Shown: one piece after another, positions 7,512-16,250 of the stretch
Layout: every line of letters begins with the position of its first letter
Numbering within the stretch: position 1 is the stretch's first letter
Translations under genes and position numbers: made by a program
The notes under the pieces: model-generated
Told to the model about the DNA's origin: nothing
What the model saw: only the letters and a program-made list of their open reading frames with translations
Databases searched by the model: none
NCBI GenBank assembly: GCA_050699035.1
Contig: JBOHDE010000075.1
Span: forward strand, 1 to 16,425
Length of the DNA: 16,425 nucleotides
DNA from: WHTB01 sp050699035
GTDB lineage: Bacteria; Actinomycetota; Actinomycetes; Propionibacteriales; Nocardioidaceae
Direction of reading: 5' to 3'

Positions 7512-7822
7512 CGGTTCTCTCCAGTGGTGTCGCCATTGATGTCGCCGTTGGTGTCACTAGTGGTGTCGATCCGGGCGGTGTGCTCGGGCTCGTGCGTCCG
7601 CCCGGCCGAGTAGTCACTGACGTCGTCGAAGCGACCGCGCGGCCTCTTCACGATCGTCGCCGCCAGGCCGATCACCCCGGCGAGGACGAGCAGCGTCGGG
7701 AGTGCCCAGCGGGCGCGCTCCATGTCGATCCAGTCGGCTTCGTACATCAGCGCCAGCGACGCCGTCCCGAGGAAGATCAGGCCGAACACGAGCGGGGTGA
7801 CGTTGAGTGGATGGGTCTTCAT
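7508..7822 (-). CDS. Small two-TM membrane protein of the PspC operon
   Basis: The protein has 104 aa and no family I can name with certainty. Residues 1-28 (MKTHPLNVTPLVFGLIFLGT...) and about 40-58 (ALPTLLVLAGVIGLAATIV) are two hydrophobic spans joined by an EADWIDMERARW loop. The C-terminal 45 residues are hydrophilic, Asp/Thr-rich and cytoplasmic if both ends are inside. The W-x-LP-x-LL-x-L-x-G pattern of the second span recalls the LiaI/LiaF-type transmembrane module found beside PspC genes. It sits between two PspC genes with ATGA overlaps on both sides (7819-7822 and 7508-7511), so it is certainly translated with them and is probably a partner in envelope-stress signalling. Its actual role is unknown. 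Confidence 0.85.
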   Translation of the reverse strand: MKTHPLNVTPLVFGLIFLGTASLALMYEADWIDMERARWALPTLLVLAGVIGLAATIVKRPRGRFDDVSDYSAGRTHEPEHTARIDTTSDTNGDINGDTTGENR

Positions 7823-9006
7823 CGGGTCCTCACCTCTGCCTGGCCGAAGGTCATGTCGAGGGTGAGGTCGAGCTCGGGAGCTCCGTCCCCACCGTCGATG
7901 TGTCGCTCGAAGGCCACGTCGCTGCCGTCGCGACGCACGCCGTCGACAATCATCTCGCCGCCGCCGCTGATGTCGCCGTGGACGTCGACGTCAAGGCCGT
8001 CGGGCACGATCACCGTCATCTCGCCCGCCGTTATCTCGAGGTCGAGGGTGCGGCCGTCGAGGTTCTCCAGGTCGTCGATCGCGGTGAGGTCGATGACCAT
8101 CCGGCCGGCGGCGAGCGAGTAGCTGTCGGCCAGACCGGCGGCGCTGGTGGGGCTGCGGTGCAGGTCATCGAACGCGAGCCGCGGCACGAAGGTCGCGACC
8201 GCCAACACCAACGACGCCACCAGCCCGAGGAAGATCAGCCCGCCGGTGCGGCCGAACCACGCACCGACCACGAGCATCGCGCCGATGATGCCGACTGCGA
8301 GCGCCGGGTACGCCACGTCGGTGACATCGGCGACGGTGGTCTCGTAGATCCCGAGCAGACCCACTCCCAGCACGACCAGGGCCAGCGTCGGCCAGAACAG
8401 CAGCCGGCCGCGGTCGCGCTTCGACGACGGCGGAGGGTACGACTGGTACCCGGTCGCCGGTCCAGACGACCCGGTCGGCGGCCCGGTCGGCGGCCCGGTC
8501 GGCGGCTGGTGCGGGGCGTACGCCGTGGTCGTCGCCCCGCTCGGGCCGTACACCGTCGTACCCCGGTTGCCGCGGCTCTGCAGCACGAGGTACGCGATCA
8601 GGCCGAGGATGAGCAGCGGCCACGGGAAGCCCCAACCCCAGCCCCAGTCACCCCAGCCCCCGCCGATCAACAGCAGGCCGGCCACGACCCCCACCACGAT
8701 CAGCGCGGTGTTGCGGTTGCCGGGCGAGGTGGAGACGACGCCGTCGTCCTGACCGTCCTCGGGTACGAGCAGCCAGGCGGCGCCGTACAGCAGCAGCCCG
8801 GCACCGCCGAAGAAGGCGAGGACGACGAAGGCCACTCGGATCAGCGTCGGGTCGACGTCGAGGTGTCGGCCGAGCCCGCCGGCGACGCCGGCGATCTTGC
8901 GGTCGCCGCGGCTACGACGCAGGCGGCCGAGGTCACGCATCTGGTCGCCGCTGACGCGCGGGCCGTCGGCTGCGCCTTGGCCGGCGTCGGGAGGTGTCTG
9001 TGTCAT
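7819..9006 (-). CDS. PspC-domain protein with LiaF-like C-terminal domain
   Basis: The protein has 395 aa. Residues about 25-83 are a PspC domain (RGDRKIAGVAGGLGRHLDVD, then two hydrophobic helices ending WLLVPED). Residues 100-145 are a second TM pair with a Gly/Trp-rich turn (GGGWGDWGWGWGFPWP) between spans. A Pro/Gly/Thr-rich linker at 165-200 follows, then three to four more spans (about 203-222, 232-250, 255-275). Residues about 298-395 are a beta-rich soluble domain with repeated short strands (LDLEITAGEMTVIVPDGLDV), resembling the LiaF C-terminal domain that restrains the LiaRS system. It is first in the three-gene operon and divergent from the kinase. Start choice: ATG 9006 gives the usual MTQTPP opening, but GAGG is only 1 nt away. 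ATG 9042 is in frame with AGGG about 9 nt upstream and would add 12 residues. I favour 9006 with moderate certainty. Confidence 0.88.
   Translation of the reverse strand: MTQTPPDAGQGAADGPRVSGDQMRDLGRLRRSRGDRKIAGVAGGLGRHLDVDPTLIRVAFVVLAFFGGAGLLLYGAAWLLVPEDGQDDGVVSTSPGNRNTALIVVGVVAGLLLIGGGWGDWGWGWGFPWPLLILGLIAYLVLQSRGNRGTTVYGPSGATTTAYAPHQPPTGPPTGPPTGSSGPATGYQSYPPPSSKRDRGRLLFWPTLALVVLGVGLLGIYETTVADVTDVAYPALAVGIIGAMLVVGAWFGRTGGLIFLGLVASLVLAVATFVPRLAFDDLHRSPTSAAGLADSYSLAAGRMVIDLTAIDDLENLDGRTLDLEITAGEMTVIVPDGLDVDVHGDISGGGEMIVDGVRRDGSDVAFERHIDGGDGAPELDLTLDMTFGQAEVRTR
8470..8505. repeat. Three exact 12-bp tandem repeats inside the PspC/LiaF-like gene
   Basis: CCCGGTCGGCGG is repeated three times without change at 8470-8481, 8482-8493 and 8494-8505. 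On the minus strand it encodes a repeated Pro-Pro-Thr-Gly unit in the flexible linker between the membrane halves. The identity at DNA level suggests recent slippage expansion, so copy number may vary among strains. Confidence 0.9.
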
Positions 9007-9010
9007 ACCT

Positions 9011-9044
9011 CGATGGTGCTTCCAGGCCGGTGTGGACACCATCG
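9011..9044. promoter_or_regulatory. 8-bp inverted repeat upstream of the PspC operon
   Basis: CGATGGTG (9011-9018) and CACCATCG (9037-9044) are exact reverse complements separated by 18 nt. A second short dyad, GGTGT-GG-ACACC (9029-9040), overlaps the right arm. They lie just before the preferred start of the PspC operon, where they could be an operator or an mRNA hairpin affecting initiation. If the longer protein start at 9042 is used, most of this is coding sequence. Confidence 0.4.
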
Positions 9045-9082
9045 GTGACGACCCTGATCTTCCGGCATGTCCGGATTGCGTG

Positions 9083-9104
9083 GGCCAGGGTGTGGCCAGG
9101 GTGT
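9083..9104. repeat. Exact 11-bp tandem repeat between divergent PspC operons
   Basis: GGCCAGGGTGT occurs twice back to back, at 9083-9093 and 9094-9104, in the middle of the 143-bp region between the PspC operon and the kinase gene. Direct repeats with an 11-bp period put two sites on the same face of the helix, as seen with many response-regulator boxes. The neighbouring NarL-type regulator is the obvious candidate to bind here. That is inference. Confidence 0.55.
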
Positions 9105-9149
9105 CGTCTCATGGTCGCGCGGTCGTACGCATGTGACGATTGATCCCAG

Positions 9150-10454
9150 ATGGACACGAACGCCGAACCCTTCACCCCCCGGCACGCCACTCGGAGCGCA
9201 GACGACCGCTATCTCGGTGGTGTCGCCGGTGGCCTTGCCGTGCACCTCGGGCTCCCGCCGCTGTGGGTACGGGCGGGCTTCCTCGTCTCGACGGCGCTCG
9301 GCGGGTTCGGGATCGTCCTGTACGCCGCCCTGTGGATGGTGCTGCCGATCGACGCGCAGTTCACCGAGTCCGAGCCGGGGCTGGCCGCCGCGACCCGGCA
9401 GGGCAGACGGCCGCGCCGTGCGAGCAAGCTCGAGGACGTCGGACCGCTGGTGGCGCTGTCGGTCGCCGGCGTCGGCGTGGTGATCTTGCTGCAGTCGGTG
9501 CTCGGCTGGGGCTCGGCGCTGTTCTGGCCGCTGTTGATCGGCACCCTCGGCATCGCGGTGCTGTGGCGGCAGGCCGACGAGGCCCAGCGTGAGCGTTGGA
9601 CCGACACGTCGGGACGGCTGAATCCGCTGCGCGCGATCATCGGTGGCGGTGGCTGGGCGTCGTACGCCCGGCTGCTGGTCGGCGGGGCACTGCTGGTGAC
9701 GGCGGTCGCGGTGTTCGCCGTGCAGTCGGGCCGGGTCGGAGAGCTCGGCGAGATCCTGGTCGCGGTGGTGCTCGGGGTCCTCGGCCTCGCGTTGATCGTC
9801 GGGCCGTGGCTGTTCCGGCTCGCCAACGACCTGACCGCCGAGCGCAGTGCCCGGGTGCGTACGCAGGAACGTGCGGACATGGCCGCGCACCTGCATGACT
9901 CGGTGCTGCAGACGCTGGCCCTGATCCAGAAGCACGCCGCGGACGGCCGGACGGTCGCGACACTGGCCCGAGCCCAGGAACGCGACCTGCGGTCCTGGCT
10001 GTACGGCGACCCGGCGAAGACCGCGGCGACCGTCTCGGGTGCCCTGCGTACGGCGGCCGCCGAGGTCGAGGACGGCCACGGCGTCCCCGTCGAGGTGGTC
10101 ACGGTGGGCGACGCGGCGATGTCCGAGGCGCTGACCCCGCTGGTGCAGGCGTCGCGGGAGGCGATGGTCAACGCCGCGAAGCATTCCGGCGCCGACCAGG
10201 TCGACGTATACGCCGAGATGCGCGAGGGTGACGTCCTGGTGTTCGTACGCGACCGGGGCAAGGGCTTCGACCAGACCACGATCCCGGACGACCGGCTGGG
10301 CCTGCGGGGCAGCATCATCGACCGGATGGAGCGCCATGGCGGCGACGCCGAGATCAAGACCGCGCCAGGTGAAGGCACTGAGGTACGGCTGTCCATGACT
10401 CACCGGAACGGGCCGACCAACGGCCAGGACAGAACGGCAGAAGAGAGCAGCTGA
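9150..10454 (+). CDS. PspC-domain sensor histidine kinase (HisKA_3 type)
   Basis: The protein has 434 aa. Residues about 10-68 are a PspC domain (RSADDRYLGGVAGGLAVHLG and two hydrophobic helices). Further spans lie near 97-140 and 174-225. The kinase core follows: the dimerisation/phosphoacceptor box ADMAAHLHDSVLQTL (H249 is the expected phosphorylated histidine), then a HATPase_c domain with N-box SREAMVNAAKHSG (N341), G1 box DRGKG (368-372), GLRGSI and a GEGTEV G2 motif. All catalytic motifs are intact. It should autophosphorylate in response to an envelope signal and pass phosphate to the regulator encoded next; its TGA overlaps that gene's ATG by one base. ATG 9150 is chosen because the PspC domain starts right after it. 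No Shine-Dalgarno is visible, so the mRNA may be leaderless. The layout resembles LiaS/VraS-type stress kinases with a PspC sensor. Confidence 0.93.
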   Translation: MDTNAEPFTPRHATRSADDRYLGGVAGGLAVHLGLPPLWVRAGFLVSTALGGFGIVLYAALWMVLPIDAQFTESEPGLAAATRQGRRPRRASKLEDVGPLVALSVAGVGVVILLQSVLGWGSALFWPLLIGTLGIAVLWRQADEAQRERWTDTSGRLNPLRAIIGGGGWASYARLLVGGALLVTAVAVFAVQSGRVGELGEILVAVVLGVLGLALIVGPWLFRLANDLTAERSARVRTQERADMAAHLHDSVLQTLALIQKHAADGRTVATLARAQERDLRSWLYGDPAKTAATVSGALRTAAAEVEDGHGVPVEVVTVGDAAMSEALTPLVQASREAMVNAAKHSGADQVDVYAEMREGDVLVFVRDRGKGFDQTTIPDDRLGLRGSIIDRMERHGGDAEIKTAPGEGTEVRLSMTHRNGPTNGQDRTAEESS

Positions 10455-11110
10455 TGAACGCAACCCAGAGTGCGCGGCGCACCGTCTTGCTGGTCGACGA
10501 CCACGCGATGTTCCGGACCGGCGTGCGCGCCGAGATCGCGGACGCCGTCGAGGTGGTCGCCGAGGCGGCCGACGTCGACGAGGCGGTGGCGAAGGTGCTC
10601 GAGCTGCGACCCGAGGTCGTGCTGCTCGACGTACACCTGCCCGGCGGCGGCGGTGGCGAGGTGTTGCGCCGGGTCGGGCACCGCGCCCCGGAGACGAAGT
10701 TCCTGGCGCTCAGCGTCTCCGACGCCGCCGAGGACGTGATCGGCACGATCCGCTCGGGTGCCCGGGGCTACGTCACGAAGACCATCACCGGACCTGAGCT
10801 GGTGGCGGCGATCGGCCGGGTCGCCGACGGTGACGCGGTCTTCTCGCCCCGGCTGGCGGGGTTCGTGCTGGACGCGTTCGCCGGCTCGATCGCGGTGGCC
10901 CAGGTCGACGAGGACCTCGACCGGCTCACCGAGCGGGAGCGTGAGGTGATGCGGCTGATCGCCCGCGGGTACGCGTACAAGGAGGTCGCCAAGGAGCTGT
11001 TCATCTCGATCAAGACGGTCGAGACGCACGTGTCGAGCGTGCTGCGCAAGCTGCAGCTGTCGTCGCGGCACGAGCTGACCCGGTGGGCCTCCGACCGCCG
11101 GCTGATCTGA
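10454..11110 (+). CDS. NarL/LuxR-type response regulator, partner of the PspC kinase
   Basis: The protein has 218 aa. The receiver domain (about 10-125) has the acidic pair D15/D16, phosphoacceptor D59 in VVLLDVHLP, S87 at the conserved Ser/Thr position and K109. The output domain is a LuxR-type helix-turn-helix (about 155-215) with LTEREREVMRLIARGYAYKE and ISIKTVETHVSSVLRKL, the recognition helix. All phosphotransfer residues are present, so it should be a normal DNA-binding regulator controlled by the kinase encoded before it. The ATG at 10454 overlaps the kinase stop (TGATG), with AGAGAG upstream as ribosome site. The likely target is the divergent promoter region between the two PspC operons. 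A GC-rich hairpin follows the stop codon. Confidence 0.95.
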   Translation: MNATQSARRTVLLVDDHAMFRTGVRAEIADAVEVVAEAADVDEAVAKVLELRPEVVLLDVHLPGGGGGEVLRRVGHRAPETKFLALSVSDAAEDVIGTIRSGARGYVTKTITGPELVAAIGRVADGDAVFSPRLAGFVLDAFAGSIAVAQVDEDLDRLTEREREVMRLIARGYAYKEVAKELFISIKTVETHVSSVLRKLQLSSRHELTRWASDRRLI

Positions 11111-11111
11111 C

Positions 11112-11147
11112 CGCCACCCGCCCACCGTTGTGCATGGGCGGGGCGGC
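11112..11147 (+). terminator. Probable terminator hairpin after the kinase/regulator operon
   Basis: Directly after the regulator's stop, CCCGCCCA (11117-11124) pairs with TGGGCGGG (11135-11142) around a 10-nt loop. Four more pairs can form outside an internal bulge. No U-tract follows, which is common at high GC. The position before an independently promoted gene supports the call. Confidence 0.5.
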
Positions 11148-11179
11148 GCCGAGCTGGAACTCCTCGATCGGCACGGTAA

Positions 11180-11185
11180 TAGAGT
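11180..11185 (+). promoter_or_regulatory. Putative -10 element of a leaderless promoter
   Basis: TAGAGT matches TANNNT and ends 7 nt before the ATG at 11193. No Shine-Dalgarno sequence lies in between (TCCGCGGC). The overlapping TAATAG at 11177-11182 is an alternative -10. No clear -35 was found. Confidence 0.5.
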
Positions 11186-11192
11186 CCGCGGC

Positions 11193-11546
11193 ATGGATTT
11201 CGCGCACGACGTCCTGCTGTTCGTCCACCTGCTCGGCATGGCAGCGCTGTTCGGTGGGGCGTTCGTGCAAGTCAACCTCGGCGAGCGGGTCGTGAACAAC
11301 GCGATGCTGCACGGCGCGCTCACCCAGGTCGTGACGGGGTTGCTGCTCGTTGCCATCCTGGAAAGTGAGGCCGCGAGCGATCCCGACGTCGCGGTCGACC
11401 ACGCGAAGGTCGGCGTCAAATTCGGGCTCGCGGTGGTGATCGGCCTGTTGGTGTGGGTCAACCGCGGCGAGTCCATCCCCGATGGGCTGTACGCCGGACT
11501 GCTCGGCCTGACCGCGGTCACGGTCGGCGTCGCCGTCTTCTGGTGA
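11193..11546 (+). CDS. Small four-TM membrane protein of unknown function
   Basis: The protein has 117 aa and is almost wholly hydrophobic. Spans lie near residues 5-24 (LLFVHLLGMAALFGGAFVQV), 36-55 (MLHGALTQVVTGLLLVAILE), 70-88 (VGVKFGLAVVIGLLVWV) and 97-116. His12 in the first span, His39 in the second-span region and the DHAKVGVKFG stretch (about 67-76) resemble the small integral-membrane proteins of actinobacteria sometimes likened to the CopD/DUF2269 fold. I cannot assign a substrate. The ATG at 11193 is chosen over an upstream in-frame ATG (11130), because that one lies in the preceding terminator and gives a non-membrane start. It has its own likely promoter and converges on the PIG-L gene with a gap of only 6 nt, leaving no separate terminator between them. 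Confidence 0.78.
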   Translation: MDFAHDVLLFVHLLGMAALFGGAFVQVNLGERVVNNAMLHGALTQVVTGLLLVAILESEAASDPDVAVDHAKVGVKFGLAVVIGLLVWVNRGESIPDGLYAGLLGLTAVTVGVAVFW

Positions 11547-11552
11547 GGCTGC

Positions 11553-12290
11553 TCAGGCGGTGGGTACGACGAGGTACGCCTCCGCGAAGCTGCCCTCGGC
11601 CAGTCCCGCCTCCACCGCCCACGCGCCAAACGACGTGCGGACCCGGGACTCGAGCGAGACCGGGTCCGCGTGCTGGCTGACATGGGCCAGGATCGCCCTC
11701 ATCTTGCGGTCGAACCCCGCCGTCACGTCCACGACGTGATTGGTGTCCGGATGCCCGGAGATCCAGGTGTCGGGTACGGTCCACGGTTCCAACCCGGCCG
11801 CGAGCAGGTCGGGGAACGCGAACGGGTTACGCGCCGCCGGGTAGATCGCCTGCAGCGCAGCCTCGCCGGCGGCCAGGTGGTCGGGATGGCTGCGGAAGAT
11901 CCGGGAGTAGTCGCGGTCCGGGCTCTGCACGACCGCCCGTTGGGGCCGTACCTCGCGGATCACCCGGGTCAGCTGCTCGACCAGCTCCCGGGACACCGTC
12001 AGCTCGCCGTCGACGTACCCGAGGAACCGCACGTCGCGGACGCCGACGATCTCGGCGGCGGTGGTCTGCTCGACGCGCCGGATGCCGGCCAGGTCGGCCC
12101 GTGACACGTCTGGGTCGAACCCGCCGGCCTGGCCGTCCGTGACCACGCAGTACGTCACCTCGATGCCTGCGTCGGTCCAGCCCGCCACCGTCCCGGCGAC
12201 GCCGAAGTCGACGTCGTCCGGGTGCGCCGAGACCACGAGGACCCGCTCGACGTCACGGTCGGGCAGCGGGCGCGGGGTGGGCGGGCTCAC
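11553..12290 (-). CDS. PIG-L/LmbE-family zinc-dependent deacetylase
   Basis: The protein has 245 aa. The family zinc-binding signature SAHPDDVDFG (AHPDD at 22-26: H23 and D26 as ligands, D25 as likely base) follows the first beta strand (RVLVVSAHPDD). The second motif SHPDH (134-138) supplies H138. TDGQAGG (51-57) and DRDYSRIFRSHPDH are also typical. Members remove acetyl groups from N-acetylglucosamine conjugates, as MshB does in mycothiol synthesis and Mca does with mycothiol S-conjugates. This protein is shorter than MshB (about 300 aa), and its substrate cannot be fixed from motifs alone. The GTG start at 12290 has GAGG only 2 nt away and a TATGGT -10-like element 8 nt upstream, so a leaderless transcript is likely. 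It is divergent from pcrA across 53 nt and convergent with the small membrane protein. Confidence 0.9.
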   Translation of the reverse strand: MSPPTPRPLPDRDVERVLVVSAHPDDVDFGVAGTVAGWTDAGIEVTYCVVTDGQAGGFDPDVSRADLAGIRRVEQTTAAEIVGVRDVRFLGYVDGELTVSRELVEQLTRVIREVRPQRAVVQSPDRDYSRIFRSHPDHLAAGEAALQAIYPAARNPFAFPDLLAAGLEPWTVPDTWISGHPDTNHVVDVTAGFDRKMRAILAHVSQHADPVSLESRVRTSFGAWAVEAGLAEGSFAEAYLVVPTA

Positions 12291-12298
12291 GACCTCAG

Positions 12299-12304
12299 AC
12301 CATA
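12299..12304 (-). promoter_or_regulatory. Putative -10 element for the PIG-L gene
   Basis: On the minus strand TATGGT matches TANNNT and ends 8 nt before the GTG at 12290, fitting a leaderless start. The GAGG between them is too close to the GTG to be a good ribosome site. Confidence 0.45.
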
Positions 12305-12328
12305 ACGAGCGATGTCGGCCCGGACCCG

Positions 12329-12334
12329 TAGGCT
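12329..12334 (+). promoter_or_regulatory. Putative -10 element for pcrA
   Basis: TAGGCT matches TANNNT and is followed 9 nt later by the pcrA ATG at 12344. GGACCT lies between them and is a poor Shine-Dalgarno match. A leaderless or very short-leader transcript is expected. Its -35 zone would overlap the divergent PIG-L -10 element. Confidence 0.5.
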
Positions 12335-12343
12335 GGACCTGTA

Positions 12344-14767
<2,424 letters not shown>

Positions 14768-14777
14768 CCCAGCACCA

Positions 14778-14808
14778 GGCCCGGCCAGCGCTGCTGATCC
14801 GGGCCGGG
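14778..14808. terminator. GC-rich inverted repeat between convergent pcrA and M23 genes
   Basis: GGCCCGG (14778-14784) pairs with CCGGGCC (14799-14805); a shifted pairing, CCCGGCC (14780-14786) with GGCCGGG (14802-14808), is also possible. The loop contains the palindrome CAGCGCTG. It lies in the 63-nt gap between the pcrA stop and the M23 stop, where a bidirectional terminator is expected. No U-tract is visible. Confidence 0.4.
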
Positions 14809-14830
14809 TGTGCGTCGGTGGCGGTGCGGG

Positions 14831-16147
14831 TCAGGGGTTGACGCCGCGCTCGATCAAGGCGGCGTACGGGTCGATCGGCGTCTCGGGGTCGGGGCGCACC
14901 TCCAGGTGGAGGTGCGGGCCAGTGGTGTTGCCGGTCATGCCGACGTAGCCGATCACGTCGCCGGCCGAGACCTCTTCGCCAGCGGCGACGGTGGCGCTGG
15001 CCTGGTGGCAGTACCACGTCTGCGTGCCGTCGTCGTGGGTGATCACGGTCTTGTTGCCGTACGAGCCGTCGTACCCGACCGAGGTGACGATGCCGTGGCC
15101 GACCGACATGATCGGCGTGCCGTACGGTGCGGCGAAGTCGAGCCCGGTGTGGTCGCCGGCCCACATCCCGCCGCCCTGGCCGTACCGGGCGGTCAGCCGG
15201 TAGCTGTCCATCGGGAGGACCCACTGGTTGGACTCGAGCTCGTCGGCGCGCTCGCTGGCCAGCTCGGCGAGCTGGGCGAGGGCGGCGTCGCGGGCCTCGG
15301 CGCGCTGCTGGGCCGCCGCCTCGATCTCGGCCTGGCTGGCGCTGTTCTGGTCATCGATCGGCTGGCGACCCGAGCTGCGGCTGATCGTGATGCCGCGGCC
15401 GTCGGAGCCGATCACCGTGCTGGTCGCCTTGCCGTCCTTGGTGACCTGCTTGGCGTCGGAGCCGAACCCGACGATGCTGGCCGCTACCTGCTTGCCGTCG
15501 TCGGCGCCCGGTGTGGCCTGGGCCGAGCCGACGCTGATGGCACCGGCCGCGGCGACCACCAGGGCCGCCGTGCCCGCGACCAGCGAGGGTGACGGTCGGA
15601 TGAAGCCGGCCGGGATCCGTGGCTCCCCGGGGCGGGGACGGCCGCCGGTGCGGCGAGGGGCGGCTGCTCGGGTGCGGGTGCGGGACCCGGTGGAGCGGCT
15701 GCGGCTCCGGCTGCTGGTGCTGCGGGTCCGACTGCTGTTGCTGGGGGTCCGGCTGCTGGGGGTGCTGCGAGTACGGCGGCCGGCGGGGAGTTCCGTACGG
15801 GCGGCAGCGGGGGTGTCCGTACGGGCGGCAGCGCGGAGGCCGGCGGGGGTGTCCGTACGGGCGGCAGCGGGGCTGTTCGTACGACCAGCAACGCGGCGGC
15901 CCGCAGGGGCGTCGCTACGGGGAGCGACGGCGGGGAGGTCGATACGAGTGTCGGTGGGGGTGCTGATGTCGGCCGGGAGCTTCGTTCGAGCAGTCTCGGC
16001 AGCTGCGTCCGTGGGTGCGGTGGAGCGGTGCCGTGCCGAGTGTCGTCCCGCCGTACCGGGTGGGGTAACGGCTGTCTTAGAACGGGTGCTCTGGGTCGAG
16101 GCTTCACGCCTGCTCGCCCGACGCCTAGGGGCGCGGTGCTGAGACAA
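14831..16147 (-). CDS. Membrane-anchored M23-family peptidoglycan endopeptidase
   Basis: The protein has 438 aa. Residues 1-187 are basic and low-complexity (Arg/Ser/Thr/Ala/Pro), built partly from repeated RTDTPAxxR units. One membrane span follows (about 188-209, SLVAGTAALVVAAAGAISVG), then an extracellular linker, an Ala/Glu-rich likely coiled coil (about 268-307) and a C-terminal LytM/M23 domain. The zinc and catalytic residues are intact: HTGLD (H333, D337), YCH (H381) and HLH (H412, H414). It should cut peptide cross-links in peptidoglycan, acting in cell growth or separation. The start is TTG 16147: an excellent GGAGG sits 6 nt upstream and gives the opening MSQHRAPRRR. Upstream in-frame GTG 16201 and ATG 16198 have no ribosome site and would add residues of unrelated character. 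It converges on pcrA. The tail composition could bind DNA or membrane, but that is speculation. Confidence 0.9.
   Translation of the reverse strand: MSQHRAPRRRASRREASTQSTRSKTAVTPPGTAGRHSARHRSTAPTDAAAETARTKLPADISTPTDTRIDLPAVAPRSDAPAGRRVAGRTNSPAAARTDTPAGLRAAARTDTPAAARTELPAGRRTRSTPSSRTPSNSSRTRSTSSRSRSRSTGSRTRTRAAAPRRTGGRPRPGEPRIPAGFIRPSPSLVAGTAALVVAAAGAISVGSAQATPGADDGKQVAASIVGFGSDAKQVTKDGKATSTVIGSDGRGITISRSSGRQPIDDQNSASQAEIEAAAQQRAEARDAALAQLAELASERADELESNQWVLPMDSYRLTARYGQGGGMWAGDHTGLDFAAPYGTPIMSVGHGIVTSVGYDGSYGNKTVITHDDGTQTWYCHQASATVAAGEEVSAGDVIGYVGMTGNTTGPHLHLEVRPDPETPIDPYAALIERGVNP
15792..15893. repeat. Coding repeats in the M23 gene's N-terminal tail
   Basis: The 18-mer TCCGTACGGGCGGCAGCG is exact at 15792-15809, 15816-15833 and 15852-15869, with a degenerate fourth copy at 15876-15893. 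The start-to-start steps are 24, 36 and 24 nt, all multiples of 12. On the minus strand they encode repeated AAARTD(T/E)P-like units of the cytoplasmic tail. Irregular steps in multiples of 12 suggest duplication by slippage followed by drift. Confidence 0.85.
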
Positions 16148-16153
16148 GGGGAT

Positions 16154-16158
16154 CCTCC
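16154..16158 (-). promoter_or_regulatory. Ribosome binding site that decides the TTG start of the M23 gene
   Basis: GGAGG on the minus strand lies 6 nt before the TTG at 16147. It is one of the strongest Shine-Dalgarno matches in this window and the main reason to prefer the rare TTG over upstream GTG and ATG codons. Confidence 0.7.
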
Positions 16159-16250
16159 GGGTTAATAGACACAGCGACGCCGACCATAACGGATCCATCA
16201 CGGCGAGGGAAACCGCATCGCTCGGTTGTGTGGACGCAAGTCAAATGACG

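Noticed and set aside
9003..10463. Long minus-strand open frame opposite the histidine kinase (about 486 codons)
   Set aside because: It is antisense to a well-conserved kinase. The product is rich in Arg/Gln/His/Pro without domains and has no plausible start context.
15792..15893. CRISPR-like spaced repeats
   Set aside because: The units are only 18 nt, the steps are in-frame multiples of 12, the spacers are also repetitive, no cas genes are near, and the whole stretch is coding.
15228..16142. Plus-strand frame opposite the M23 gene with Val/Arg/Leu repeats
   Set aside because: The repeats are the complement of the RTDTPA repeats in the real gene. The M23 domain and strong ribosome site lie on the other strand.
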